NCBI GenBank assembly: GCA_021300575.1
Contig: JAJTDM010000010.1
Coordinates: forward strand, 1-64,000
Length of the DNA: 64,000 bases
Direction of reading: 5' to 3'
DNA from: Rubrivivax sp.
GTDB taxonomy: Bacteria; Pseudomonadota; Gammaproteobacteria; Burkholderiales; Burkholderiaceae_C
The position numbers and the translations under genes are program-made. The notes beneath the pieces are model-generated. The model saw only the letters and a list, made by a program, of their open reading frames with translations. It had not been told where the DNA came from and did not search any database. Positions 40,028-49,813 of the stretch are shown piece by piece (positions within the stretch are counted from its first letter, which is position 1; every line of letters starts with the position of its first letter).

Positions 40028-41182
40028 ATGCCCCCATCTCCCGACACCGCACCCACCCTTCGGCCGGATCCGCCGCCGCAGCCCACGGGCGAAGCCGCGC
40101 TGCACTTCCCCTTGGGTGAGGCCTTGCCGCAGACCGGCCACACGCTGGAAGTGGCACCCGGCCTGCACTGGGTGCGCATGGCCCTGCCCTTTGCGCTGGA
40201 CCACATCAACCTGTGGCTCCTGCGTGACCGGCTCGACGGGCGAGAGGGCTGGAGCATCGTCGACTGCGGGATCGACAACGCGGCCACCCGCGCAGCCTGG
40301 GAGCACGTCTTTGAGCAGGCACTGCAAGGTCTGCCGGTGCTGCGCGTGCTGGTCACCCACATGCACCCGGATCACCTGGGGCTGGCGCACTGGATCGCCG
40401 AGCGATGGAGTACGCCGGACCACGCCTGCCGGCTGTGGATCAGCAGCACGGACTGGCATGCCGCGCAGGTGGCCCTGCGCGGCACCGGAGGGGCGGGTGG
40501 GGACATGGCTGCCGATTTCTTCCGCCTGCACGGCCTCACAGACGCAGGTGTGCTCGAGGGGGTGCGCGAACGTCGCGGGCACTATGCCAGCCTCGTGCCC
40601 CGGGTACCGGAGCGCTACCGACGCTTGATGGACGGGCAGGAGGTGGTCATCCATGGCCAGGCATGGACGTGCATGGCCGGGTACGGCCACGCGCCGGAGC
40701 ACATCAGCCTGCACAGCCCCCCGCAGAACGTGCTGATCTCGGGCGACATGGTGCTGCCACGCATCTCCACCAACGTGAGCGTCTACCCCATGGAGCCGGA
40801 AGCCGGGGCCCTGACCCTGTTTCTGGACTCGCTGGACCGCCTGCGCACACTGCCCAGCGGCACACTGGTGCTGCCGAGTCACGGACGGCCCTTCACCGGA
40901 CTGCACACCCGCATCGACCAGTTGCAGGCGCATCACGAAGCCCGCCTGGCCGACGCCTGGGCCGTCTGCACGGCCACCCCCTGCTCAGCCGCAGAGTTGC
41001 TGCCGGTACTGTTCAAGCGCACACTGGACCTGCACCAGACCACCTTTGCCATGGGGGAGGCCGTGGCCCATGCGCATGCCCTGTGGAGCCGCGGCCAGGT
41101 GACCCCAGTGGATGGCAGCGATGGCATCAGACGCTGGCAGGCCGTGCCACCCCGCACGGGTAACGGATCGCGCGGGGCTTGA
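40028..41182 (+). CDS. MBL-fold metallo-hydrolase
   Basis: NLWLLRD...GWSIVDCGIDN...VLRVLVTHMHPDHLGLAHWIAERW; GYGHAPEHISLHSPPQNVLISGDMVLPRI. Confidence 0.92.
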   Translation: MPPSPDTAPTLRPDPPPQPTGEAALHFPLGEALPQTGHTLEVAPGLHWVRMALPFALDHINLWLLRDRLDGREGWSIVDCGIDNAATRAAWEHVFEQALQGLPVLRVLVTHMHPDHLGLAHWIAERWSTPDHACRLWISSTDWHAAQVALRGTGGAGGDMAADFFRLHGLTDAGVLEGVRERRGHYASLVPRVPERYRRLMDGQEVVIHGQAWTCMAGYGHAPEHISLHSPPQNVLISGDMVLPRISTNVSVYPMEPEAGALTLFLDSLDRLRTLPSGTLVLPSHGRPFTGLHTRIDQLQAHHEARLADAWAVCTATPCSAAELLPVLFKRTLDLHQTTFAMGEAVAHAHALWSRGQVTPVDGSDGIRRWQAVPPRTGNGSRGA

Positions 41183-41430
41183 AGCGCCTGGGCTCGACCC
41201 CGCGAAGGAGCGGCCTCCGATCACGGAGACCGCCCATCCTCGATCCACAACGTGGGGCGTCAAAGCGCCCTCTCCCTGATGGCCCTGAACCGCGGTGCCC
41301 GCCCAACAGCAGCAGCACCGAAAGCCCTGACAGCTGCAGCTGAGTGTGCCGAACAGCTCGGCCCGCGTCACTCCCCCAAAAGTTACAAGTCTTCGAAAAT
41401 CTCCGGCAGGCAACCGCCACGTTGAATCCT

Positions 41431-41451
41431 GCCCGGCCCCGGTGGCCGGGC
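41431..41451. terminator. Possible hairpin terminator downstream of the YgjP-like gene
   Basis: GCCCGGCC-CCGGT-GGCCGGGC perfect 8-bp stem just past the minus-strand stop; no clear U-tract. Confidence 0.35.
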
Positions 41452-41454
41452 GTC

Positions 41455-42426
41455 TCAATCGAGCACCGGCAGCACCTCGGTCTTCAGCACCCCGCGGGCG
41501 TTTTCAAAGTCCGGCAGGACAGAGCGCACCACCTCCCAGAAGGCGCCAGAGTGGTTCATCTCGCGCAGATGCGCCAATTCATGCGCCACCACGTAATCGA
41601 TCACCGGGACGGCAAAGTGCACCAGCCGCCAGTTCAGGCGGATGGAGCCGTCCGCGCGCGCACTGCCCCAGCGGGTGGAGGCCGAACTGAGCGACAGCCG
41701 CCGCACCTGCACGCCCAGGCGCTGCGCGAACTCGGCACAGCGCTCTTCGAAAACCCGCCGCGCCTGGCGCTGCAGCCAGCTCTGCACAGCGTCACGCAAC
41801 TGGGCGGGAGCCACGGTTTGCGGCAGGCCCACGTGCAGGGTCAGTCGCGGGACACCGGGCAGTGCGGCCGCATCACTGTGCAGAACGGCACCTGTCACCC
41901 GTGGGTCCACGATCACGATGACGGTCTCGCCCAGGAAGGGAATGGTGGTGCCGTCCCTCCAGTCCACGCGGGCCTGGGCCAGCCGGCGGGCGCGCTCCTG
42001 CTGCTCCTGCAGCTTGCGCAGGATCCAGCGTGACTTCTCCCGCAGAGCCGCCTCCACCTCGCCCACGCCCACCCAGCGCGGCGCACTGACCGTCAGCCCC
42101 TCGGGCCCGATGACGAAACCGATGCTGCGCCGCCGCGCGCGCCGGAACTCGAACGCGACGCGGTGCCCCTCCAGCAGCATCTCGCGATCCGCCCGCGGGT
42201 GGGCGAAGGAGGCAGGTGTGAGGCGCTCCGGGGCCACGGCATGGGAGAGTGGCTGCGCAGGGCGCTCAAGGCCAGCCAAGCCCGCCGGGGCCTTGGCCGG
42301 TTCGGCCGTTCGGGGTGCGCCTGCGTCCTCAGGCTCACCGAACAGCGACAACTGTCGCGCTGGCTCTGGTGCTTGACGGTTCGGCACTTCGTCAGCCTCG
42401 ATCGGGTAAGGACCGGGGTGTCCCAT
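41455..42426 (-). CDS. YgjP-like (DUF45/M48-type) metallopeptidase domain protein
   Basis: RWGSARADGSIRLNWRLVHFAVPVIDYVVAHELAHLREMNHSGAFWEVV, HExxH with downstream H. Confidence 0.9.
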   Translation of the reverse strand: MGHPGPYPIEADEVPNRQAPEPARQLSLFGEPEDAGAPRTAEPAKAPAGLAGLERPAQPLSHAVAPERLTPASFAHPRADREMLLEGHRVAFEFRRARRRSIGFVIGPEGLTVSAPRWVGVGEVEAALREKSRWILRKLQEQQERARRLAQARVDWRDGTTIPFLGETVIVIVDPRVTGAVLHSDAAALPGVPRLTLHVGLPQTVAPAQLRDAVQSWLQRQARRVFEERCAEFAQRLGVQVRRLSLSSASTRWGSARADGSIRLNWRLVHFAVPVIDYVVAHELAHLREMNHSGAFWEVVRSVLPDFENARGVLKTEVLPVLD

Positions 42427-43186
42427 GCCCTTGGGCTGGCGCGTAGGCCTCGGGGTCCAGGCGGCGCATCTCGGCCTCGATCCAGGCCTCCACCTGCGCC
42501 ATCAGTTCATCGGGCTGGCGCCCCACGCTCGAAATGGGCTCACCGATCGAGACAGGCACCACGCCAGGCCGCAACAGGAAACTCTTGCGCGGCCAGCACC
42601 GTGCCGAGGCCACGGCGATGGGCACGATGGGCACGCCCGCCGCAATGGCCAGGCGTGAGGCGCCTGACTTGTAGTTCTCCTGGCTCCCCCGCGCAGCGCG
42701 CGTCCCCTCCGGGAACATGATTACCCAGGTGCCTTCAGAGAAGAGCCTGCGGCCCTGCTCGGCCACCTTGTTCCAGGCCTCAGTGCGCCGGCTGCGGTCA
42801 ATGTGCACCATGTCCAGCCGCCCCATGGCCCAACCGAAGAACGGCACCTGCAGCAGTTCCTTCTTGAACACGTAGGCCAACGGGTGCGGCATCAGCGTGG
42901 GGAAGAAGAAGGTCTCCCAGGTGGACTGGTGCTTGGGGGCCAGCAGCACGGCCGAAGTGGCTTGCGCGGCCGTGGGCACATGTTCCAGACCCGTCACCCG
43001 GGCCCGCACGCCGCAGATGACCCGCGCGCCCCAGATGGCCAAACGCAGCCAACCCACGGCCACCCAGTACAGGCGCGGGCCGCGCCAGATGATCGACAAC
43101 AGCAGCACCACCACGGCCCACGGCATGACCGTGGCGATGAGAAACATCACGTAGAGGGCCGAACGCAAAGCCCAGACCGCGCGCAT
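42392..43186 (-). CDS. plsC: 1-acyl-sn-glycerol-3-phosphate acyltransferase
   Basis: ATG at 43186: MRAVWALRSALYVMFLIATVMPW...LLAPKHQSTWETFFF; VIMFPEGTRAARGSQENYKSGASRLA; 3-bp-level overlap with gmhB stop. Confidence 0.92.
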   Translation of the reverse strand: MRAVWALRSALYVMFLIATVMPWAVVVLLLSIIWRGPRLYWVAVGWLRLAIWGARVICGVRARVTGLEHVPTAAQATSAVLLAPKHQSTWETFFFPTLMPHPLAYVFKKELLQVPFFGWAMGRLDMVHIDRSRRTEAWNKVAEQGRRLFSEGTWVIMFPEGTRAARGSQENYKSGASRLAIAAGVPIVPIAVASARCWPRKSFLLRPGVVPVSIGEPISSVGRQPDELMAQVEAWIEAEMRRLDPEAYAPAQGHGTPRSLPDRG

Positions 43187-43776
43187 CAGGTGGCACCCCC
43201 CGCCACCGGGGAGGCAGCGCGTTGCTGCCGCGCGATCAAGTGCTCCGCAAAGGCTGCCAGGTCCGCATGCACGCGCACCCCTGGCACCACCTGCCGCCAC
43301 TGCTCGATCTGTGATTCGTCCAGCGCGGCAGCGCGGCCAGTGCGCACCAGGTGCGGCTCGCACCCGGCAGCTTGGGCCGCCTGCAGGTCCCGCAAGGTAT
43401 CGGCCGCGACCGGCACCTGGTGCAGGTCGATGCCGTAGCGCCGCCCGATCTCCAGCATCATGCCGGGCAACGGCTTGCGGCATTCGCAACGATCCTCGGG
43501 CGTGTGGGGGCAGAAGAACACGGCATCCAGCCGGGCGCCTTGCGCCTGCATGAGCTTGTTCATGTGGGCGTGGATCAGGTTGACCGAGGCCATGTCGATC
43601 ATGCCGCGCCCGATGCCCGCCTGGTTGGTGGCCACTACGGCGTGCCAGCCCGCATGGTTCAGACGCGACACCGCCTCCAGAGCCCCAGGGATGGGCACCC
43701 ACTCTGCTGCAGCCTTGACGTGGTCGTCCCGGTACTCGTTGAGGATGCCGTCGCGGCCGAGGATGATCAGCTTCAC
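43186..43776 (-). CDS. gmhB: D-glycero-beta-D-manno-heptose 1,7-bisphosphate 7-phosphatase
   Basis: MKLIILGRDGILNEYRDDHVKAAAEWVPIPGALEAVSRLNHAGWHAVVATNQAGIGRGM; FCPHTPEDRCECRKPLPGM. Note GRDGILNE, where most family members have DRDGVIN. Confidence 0.9.
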   Translation of the reverse strand: MKLIILGRDGILNEYRDDHVKAAAEWVPIPGALEAVSRLNHAGWHAVVATNQAGIGRGMIDMASVNLIHAHMNKLMQAQGARLDAVFFCPHTPEDRCECRKPLPGMMLEIGRRYGIDLHQVPVAADTLRDLQAAQAAGCEPHLVRTGRAAALDESQIEQWRQVVPGVRVHADLAAFAEHLIARQQRAASPVAGGAT

Positions 43777-43842
43777 ACGCTGATTATCACGGCCACCGCC
43801 GGCCCGTGGCGCCCGTGTCCCAGCCCGCGAACGTGCCGGAGA

Positions 43843-46023
43843 TCAGGCCGCCAGGCGCGACAGGTCGGCCACCTGGTTCATGGCGGCATGCAAGGCGCGC
43901 AGCAAGGACAGGCGGTTGGCGCGCAGCACGGGGTCCTCGGCATTGACCATCACGGCGTCGAAGAAGGCGTCCACGGGGTCCTTCAGTGCGGCCAGCGCTT
44001 GCAGCGACGCCGTGAGGTCGCCCGCAGCCAATGCGGCCTGTGCTTGGGCATGCACCTGCGCCAGCGCCACCCACAGCTCGCGCTCGGCAGGCTCCTTCAG
44101 CAGGGTTTGCCTCACCTGCTCGATGAGCTCCAAAGGGCTCTGGTGGAAAACCCGCCCATCGTCCGACTTCTTCAGGATATTGCCCACGCGCTTGTTGGCC
44201 GCGGCCAGCGCAGGAGCTTCGGGCAAGGTGGCAAATGCGCGCACCGCCGCCAGGCGCTGGGGCAGGCCGGCCCACTGAGCCTGCCTCACGGCCAGCACGG
44301 CGTCCACCTCGTGCGCACTGGCGCCCTGCTCGCGCAGCCAGCCGGCAAGACGCTCATACAGGAAGTGCAGGACCTCGGCCTGCGCGGCTCCGTGGCCGTC
44401 CGGGAAGGCCTTGAACGCGGAATCGACCAGGTGCGGCACCGACAAGGGCAGCGCTCGCTCCACCAGCATGCGCACCACGCCCAGCGCGTGACGCCGCAGG
44501 GCGAAGGGGTCTTTGTCGCCGGTGGGCAGCTGGCCGATGCCGAACAGGCCGGCCAGCGTCTCCAGCTTGTCCGCCAGCGCGACGCACAAGCCCACATCGC
44601 CCCGGGGCAGCACATCGCCGGCAAAGCGGGGCTTGTAGTGGTCTTCGATGGCGTCGGCCACCGCCTCGCGCAGGCCGTCGTGGCGCGCGTAGTACGCGCC
44701 CATGATGCCCTGCAGCTCGGGGAACTCCCCCACCATGTCGGTCAGCAGGTCGGCCTTGGCCAGCGTGGCGGCCTCGTCGGCCAGATCGGCCAGACTCAAG
44801 CCTCCCAGCTGCTCGCCAATGCCGCGGGCGATGGCGCGCACGCGCTCCACACGCTCACCCTGCGTGCCCAGCTTGCCGTGATACACCACCTTGGCCAGGC
44901 CCGGCACGCGCGAGGCCAGCGTGCGCTTGCGGTCCTGGTCGAAGAAGAACTTGGCGTCGGCCAGGCGCGGACGGACCACACGCTCGTTGCCACTGATCAC
45001 CCGGGACGGGTCGACCGGGCTGATGTTGCTGACGATGAGGAAGCGGTGGGTCAGGCGGCCGGCCGCATCCACCAGCGGAAAGTACTTCTGATTGGCCTTC
45101 ATCGTCAGGATGAGGCACTCCTGCGGCACGGCGAGGAACTCCGGCTCGAAGCTGCACAGCAGCACGTTCGGGCGCTCCACCAGTGCCGTGACTTCGTCCA
45201 GCAAGGCCTCGTCCTCGATGGGCTGCAGGCCCTCGCGCGCGGCGGCTTGCGTCAACTGGCGCACGATCTCTGCACGCCGCGCAGCGAACGAGGGGATCAC
45301 CGCGCCCTGCTCCTGGAGCGTGCTTTCGTAGGCGTCGGCATGCGGGATCTCCAGGGCCTCGGCGGCCGCCTCGAAGCGATGACCGCGGGTGGAGCGCCCA
45401 GCCTGCAGACCCAGGGCGGACACCGGCACCACCTCGGCCCCGTGCAAGGCCACCAGGCCATGCGCCGGACGCACAAAGTGCACGCTGGACCAGCCGTCGG
45501 CCAGTTGGTACTGCATCACCTTCGGAATCGGCAGGCGGGCCAGCGCCTCGTCCAGCGCCCTCTGCAGGCCGGCAGCCAGGGGCACGCCCGCTTGGACTGC
45601 GTCCAGGTACAGGGCTTCGGCCTTGCCATCGGGCGCGCGGCGCAGGGTGGGCACCACCGAGGCGTCGGCGCCCAGGGCAGCCAGCTTCTTGAGCAAGGCG
45701 GGCGTGGGCGCACCACTGGCGTCCAGCGCCACCGCCACCGGCATGAGCTTCTGCGACACGGGCTTGTCTGGCGCCACCGGGCTCACGGCGCTCAAGTGCG
45801 CAGCCATCCGCCGGGGAGAGGCAAACGGTGTGAGGACCGCATCGGCAGCGGCCAGGCCCTGGGCCTTGAGACTGTCGGCCAGGACTTGCGCAAAAGCCTC
45901 GCCAAGCTTCTTCAGGGCCTTGGGCGGCAGTTCTTCGACGAAGAGTTCGACCAGCAGGCTGCGGGTGGCCGCTGAAACAGCCTGGGCGGCCGGGCCATTC
46001 AGTAAAGAGGACGTCGCGCTCAT
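43843..46023 (-). CDS. glyS: Glycyl-tRNA synthetase beta subunit
   Basis: SLLVELFVEELPPKALKKLGEAFAQVL...SPRRMAAHLSAVSP...LTMKANQKYFPLVDAAGRLTHRFLIVSNI. Confidence 0.96.
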   Translation of the reverse strand: MSATSSLLNGPAAQAVSAATRSLLVELFVEELPPKALKKLGEAFAQVLADSLKAQGLAAADAVLTPFASPRRMAAHLSAVSPVAPDKPVSQKLMPVAVALDASGAPTPALLKKLAALGADASVVPTLRRAPDGKAEALYLDAVQAGVPLAAGLQRALDEALARLPIPKVMQYQLADGWSSVHFVRPAHGLVALHGAEVVPVSALGLQAGRSTRGHRFEAAAEALEIPHADAYESTLQEQGAVIPSFAARRAEIVRQLTQAAAREGLQPIEDEALLDEVTALVERPNVLLCSFEPEFLAVPQECLILTMKANQKYFPLVDAAGRLTHRFLIVSNISPVDPSRVISGNERVVRPRLADAKFFFDQDRKRTLASRVPGLAKVVYHGKLGTQGERVERVRAIARGIGEQLGGLSLADLADEAATLAKADLLTDMVGEFPELQGIMGAYYARHDGLREAVADAIEDHYKPRFAGDVLPRGDVGLCVALADKLETLAGLFGIGQLPTGDKDPFALRRHALGVVRMLVERALPLSVPHLVDSAFKAFPDGHGAAQAEVLHFLYERLAGWLREQGASAHEVDAVLAVRQAQWAGLPQRLAAVRAFATLPEAPALAAANKRVGNILKKSDDGRVFHQSPLELIEQVRQTLLKEPAERELWVALAQVHAQAQAALAAGDLTASLQALAALKDPVDAFFDAVMVNAEDPVLRANRLSLLRALHAAMNQVADLSRLAA

Positions 46024-46025
46024 GC

Positions 46026-47033
46026 TCAGGCCGCCTTCTTGTCTTGGGCTGCGAGTTGCGCCAGCACTTCATCAGCCCAGGCGCGCGGCGCCATGGGGAA
46101 GCCCAGGCGGGCGCGGCTGTCCAGGTAGCTCTGGGCCACGCCGCGGGCCAGGTTGCGGATGCGTCCGATGTAGGCCGCGCGCTCGGTCACGCTGATGGCG
46201 CCGCGAGCGTCCAGCAGGTTGAAGGAGTGGGCGGACTTCAGCACCTGCTCATAAGCCGGCAGGGCCAGTTGCTGCTCCATCAGGTGGCGGGCCATCTTCT
46301 CGTGGGCGCCAAAGGCCTGCAGCAGGAACTCCACGTCGCTGTGCTCGAAGTTGTAGGTGCTCTGCTCGACCTCGTTCTGGTGGTAGACGTCTCTGTACTT
46401 CAATCGACCCCCAGGCTCACCGCTGCGGGGCTCGCCCCCCCCCGAGGGGGCTGCGCCGGCTTGGGAGCGGCCCTGCGCCGGCGCGCCATCCGTCCACACC
46501 AGGTCGTAGACGTTGTCCACCCCCTGCAGGTACATGGCCAGGCGCTCCAGGCCGTAGGTGATCTCGCCCGTGATGGGCTTGCAGTCGATGCCGCCCACCT
46601 GCTGGAAGTAGGTGAACTGCGTGACCTCCATGCCGTTGAGCCAGACCTCCCAGCCCAGACCCCAGGCGCCGAGCGTCGGGTTCTCCCAGTCGTCCTCGAC
46701 GAAGCGGATGTCGTTGCTCTTGAGGTCGAAACCCAGGGCCTCCAGCGAGCCCAGGTACAACTCCAGGATGTTGGCCGGGGCCGGCTTCAGCACCACCTGG
46801 TACTGGTAGTAGTGCTGCAGGCGGTTGGGGTTGTCGCCGTACCGCCCGTCCTTGGGGCGGCGGCTGGGCTGCACGTAGGCCGCCTTCCAGGGCTCAGGGC
46901 CCAGCGCACGCAGGAACGTGGCGGTGTGGCTGGTGCCGGCGCCGACTTCCATGTCGTAAGGCTGCAGCAATGCGCAGCCCTGCGCGTCCCAGTAGGACTG
47001 CAGTTGGAGGATGATTTGCTGGAAGGTCAGCAT
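46026..47033 (-). CDS. glyQ: Glycyl-tRNA synthetase alpha subunit (with unusual in-frame insertion)
   Basis: [84 protein letters not shown]. Confidence 0.96.
   Translation of the reverse strand: MLTFQQIILQLQSYWDAQGCALLQPYDMEVGAGTSHTATFLRALGPEPWKAAYVQPSRRPKDGRYGDNPNRLQHYYQYQVVLKPAPANILELYLGSLEALGFDLKSNDIRFVEDDWENPTLGAWGLGWEVWLNGMEVTQFTYFQQVGGIDCKPITGEITYGLERLAMYLQGVDNVYDLVWTDGAPAQGRSQAGAAPSGGGEPRSGEPGGRLKYRDVYHQNEVEQSTYNFEHSDVEFLLQAFGAHEKMARHLMEQQLALPAYEQVLKSAHSFNLLDARGAISVTERAAYIGRIRNLARGVAQSYLDSRARLGFPMAPRAWADEVLAQLAAQDKKAA
46404..46484. repeat. Repeat-like GC-rich insertion within glyQ
   Basis: CCCCCAGGCTCACCGCTGCGGGGCTCGCCCCCCCCCGAGGGGGCTGCGCCGGCTTGGGAGCGGCCC encodes [28 protein letters not shown], absent from the usual glyQ alignment. 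Confidence 0.6.
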
Positions 47034-47175
47034 GGCAGCAGCCGGTGACAGGCTCTTGCAGGGCCTGGAGGTTGGCGAAAACCCTCAATTTTAGGGGGTC
47101 ACCCCAGGCCTCTGGCCAGGGTAGCCTTGGGGGATCTGCCACGACAGCGGACTCAAGCGGGCCCAACGCACTTCC

Positions 47176-48051
47176 ATGAGCACCCAGCAGCTCGTTCTCA
47201 GCCTCGTCCTGGCCACCATGGTCTTCTCCGTGGCCCTGGAACTGAAGGTGGACGACTTCCGCCGCGTGGGGCTGGCCCCGCGCGCGGTGGTGTGCGGGCT
47301 GGTGCCGCAATTCCTGCTGCTACCAGGCGCCACCTGGCTGGCCACACTGGTGCTGGACCTGCCGCCCAGCACCGAGGCGGCCATGATCCTGGTGGCGGCC
47401 TGCCCGGGCGGCTCGCTGTCCAACGTGGTCACGCACTTCGGGCGCGGCAACACGGCGCTGTCGGTCAGCATCTCGGCGGTGGCCAGCCTGTTGGCCTTGT
47501 TTCTCACTCCCTTGAACTTCACCTGGATGGTCTCCACCAACCCGGCCACCGCCGACTGGCTGCGAGAACTCTCCATCGACCCCTCGGGCATCTGGTGGAG
47601 TCTGCTGGCACTGCTGGCCGTGCCCATGACGCTGGGCCTGACCTTGGGTCACCGGAGCCCGGCGCTGGCGGCGAAGCTGCGCAAGCCGCTGGGCACCTTC
47701 AGCCTGCTGGCGCTGCTGGCCTTCATAGTGGCCGGCCTCGTGCGCGAGCGCCACCTGCTCAACGCGCAGATCCTGCCCACCTTCGGCCTCGTGGTGCTAC
47801 ACAACGCCGCTGGCCTGCTGCTGGGCTGGCTCAGCGCGCAGGCCTTCCGGGTGAGCACGCGCGACGCCCGCGCCGTGATGATCGAGGGCGGCATGCAGAA
47901 CTCGGGCCTGGCCCTGGGCATCATTGCCGTGCAATTCAACGCCGACCTGGGGATGGTGATCGTGGCCAGCCTGTGGGGCATCTGGCACATCGTCTCGGGC
48001 ATGACACTGGCCCTGATCTGGAGAACTCGCGATGCACGATCTGGTCATTGA
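47176..48051 (+). CDS. Bile acid:sodium symporter (BASS) family transporter
   Basis: ILVAACPGGSLSNVVTHFGRGNTALSVSISAVASLLALFLTPLNF; IEGGMQNSGLALGIIAVQF. Confidence 0.9.
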   Translation: MSTQQLVLSLVLATMVFSVALELKVDDFRRVGLAPRAVVCGLVPQFLLLPGATWLATLVLDLPPSTEAAMILVAACPGGSLSNVVTHFGRGNTALSVSISAVASLLALFLTPLNFTWMVSTNPATADWLRELSIDPSGIWWSLLALLAVPMTLGLTLGHRSPALAAKLRKPLGTFSLLALLAFIVAGLVRERHLLNAQILPTFGLVVLHNAAGLLLGWLSAQAFRVSTRDARAVMIEGGMQNSGLALGIIAVQFNADLGMVIVASLWGIWHIVSGMTLALIWRTRDARSGH

Positions 48052-49813
48052 GGGTGCCACCGTTGTGGACGGCACGGGCGCACCCGCCCGCGCTGCCGAC
48101 GTGGCCGTGCGCGACGGCCTCATCGTGGAGGTGGGACGCATCACCGCGCAGGCTCGCGAGCGCATCAGCGCGCCAGGTGCCTGGCTCACGCCGGGCTTCG
48201 TCGACCTGCACACCCACTACGACGGCCAGGCCACCTGGGACGAGACCTTCAACCCCAGCATCCACCACGGCGTGACCACCCTGGTGATGGGCAATTGCGG
48301 CGTGGGCTTTGCCCCCTTGAAGCCCGGCCCCAAGGCCGCGGCGGTGGCCGACCTGATCGCCCTGATGGAGGGGGTGGAAGACATTCCGGGCGTGGCTCTG
48401 GCCGAAGGCGTGCGCTTCGACTGGCAGACCTTCCCGCAGTACATGGACGCGCTGGAGCGCATGCCGCACAGCCTGGATTTCCTGGTGCAGGTGCCGCACG
48501 ACCCGGTGCGCATGGCGGTGATGGGCGAGCGGGCGCTGGCGCAGCAGGCCGCCACCGACGAGGACATCCGCGCCATGCGCGCCGTGGTGCGCGAGGCGCT
48601 GCAGGCCGGCGCCGTGGGCTTTTCCACCGGCCGCACCGACAACCACCGTACCGCGCGCGGCCAGGAGACACCGGCCTCGGAAGCATCGATGGACGAACTG
48701 ACCGGCATCGCGCGCGCCTTCGAGGGCCTGGGCCACGGGGTGCTGCAGGTGGTCAGCGACTTTGACCTGATGCGCGGACCGCAGCGTTTCGACGCGGAGT
48801 TCGATCTGGTGGAGGCCATGGCACGGGCCAGCGGGCGGCCCCTGTCCATGACCTGGCTGCAGCGCGACCCGGGCGGGGATCAATGGAAGGCCATACGCCA
48901 CCGTGTGGACCGGGCAGCGGCCCAGGGTCTGGCGCTGGGCCTGCAGACCGCCGTGCGCGCCATAGGCGCCCTCATCGGCCCGGACGCGAGCTTTCACCCC
49001 TTCATGGGCTTTCCCGGCTACAAGGAGGTGGGCCATCTGCCCCTGGCCGAACGGGCGGCAGCGCTGCGCGAGCCGGCACGCAAGGCGCGCATCCTGGCTG
49101 AGAAAAGCGAGCGCCTGTCGGGTGACGGCACGCCCATCCCGCCCTTGGTGGACCTGCTGCTCGCACGCATCGAGTTGATTGCCGGGCGCATGTTTCCGCT
49201 GGCCGATCCGCCGGCCTACGAACAGCCCGTGACCACCAGTTTCGCGGCCCGGGCACGGATGCGCGGGACCACGGCGCTCGAAGCGCTTTACGACCACTTT
49301 TCTCAGGGCGACGGTTCGCAGCTCGTCTACTTTCCGCTCTTCAACTACAACGAGGGTTCCCTGGACACGGTGCGCGAGATGCTGGACCACCCGCAAGCGC
49401 TGGTGGGCCTGGGCGATGCCGGTGCGCACGTGGGCACCGTGTGCGATGCCAGCGCCACCACCTTCTTGCTCACGCACTGGGTGCGCGACCGTCCCCACGG
49501 CCGCCTACCGCTGGAACGCGCCATACATCTGCTCACCGCACGCAATGCCCGGCACCTGGGCCTGACAGACCGCGGCACCATTACACCGGGCCTGCGCGCG
49601 GACCTGAACTTGATCGACCTGGCGAGGCTGTCGGTGGGTACACCGCACATCGTGCGCGATCTGCCGGCCGGTGGCCGCCGCTTCCTGCAGAAGGCCAAGG
49701 GCTACCTGGGCACCTGGGTGGGCGGCGCGTGTGTGCAGCGCGCGGGCACCGTCACGTCAGCGCGCCCAGGGCGGCTCGTCAGGGCAGGTCAGGCCGCAAA
49801 GTCGGCGGTCTGA
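48032..49813 (+). CDS. N-acyl-D-amino-acid deacylase / amidohydrolase family
   Basis: LVIEGATVVDGTGAPARAADVAVRDGLIVEVG...GAWLTPGFVDLHTHYDGQATWDETFNPSIHHGVTTLVMGNCGVGFAPLKP. Confidence 0.93.
   Translation: MHDLVIEGATVVDGTGAPARAADVAVRDGLIVEVGRITAQARERISAPGAWLTPGFVDLHTHYDGQATWDETFNPSIHHGVTTLVMGNCGVGFAPLKPGPKAAAVADLIALMEGVEDIPGVALAEGVRFDWQTFPQYMDALERMPHSLDFLVQVPHDPVRMAVMGERALAQQAATDEDIRAMRAVVREALQAGAVGFSTGRTDNHRTARGQETPASEASMDELTGIARAFEGLGHGVLQVVSDFDLMRGPQRFDAEFDLVEAMARASGRPLSMTWLQRDPGGDQWKAIRHRVDRAAAQGLALGLQTAVRAIGALIGPDASFHPFMGFPGYKEVGHLPLAERAAALREPARKARILAEKSERLSGDGTPIPPLVDLLLARIELIAGRMFPLADPPAYEQPVTTSFAARARMRGTTALEALYDHFSQGDGSQLVYFPLFNYNEGSLDTVREMLDHPQALVGLGDAGAHVGTVCDASATTFLLTHWVRDRPHGRLPLERAIHLLTARNARHLGLTDRGTITPGLRADLNLIDLARLSVGTPHIVRDLPAGGRRFLQKAKGYLGTWVGGACVQRAGTVTSARPGRLVRAGQAAKSAV

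Noticed and set aside
39488-40936. 482-aa MerR regulator with large N-terminal domain
   Set aside because: The upstream part is antisense to the MBL-fold gene and spans the promoter; the regulator starts near 39976.
43351-45975. 874-aa plus-strand ORF opposite gmhB/glyS
   Set aside because: Shadow ORF in high-GC DNA: His/Gln/Arg/Gly-rich, no recognisable domain, fully antisense to glyS.
47936-49498. 520-aa minus-strand ORF
   Set aside because: Antisense to the amidohydrolase gene, which has clear metal-binding motifs; shadow ORF.
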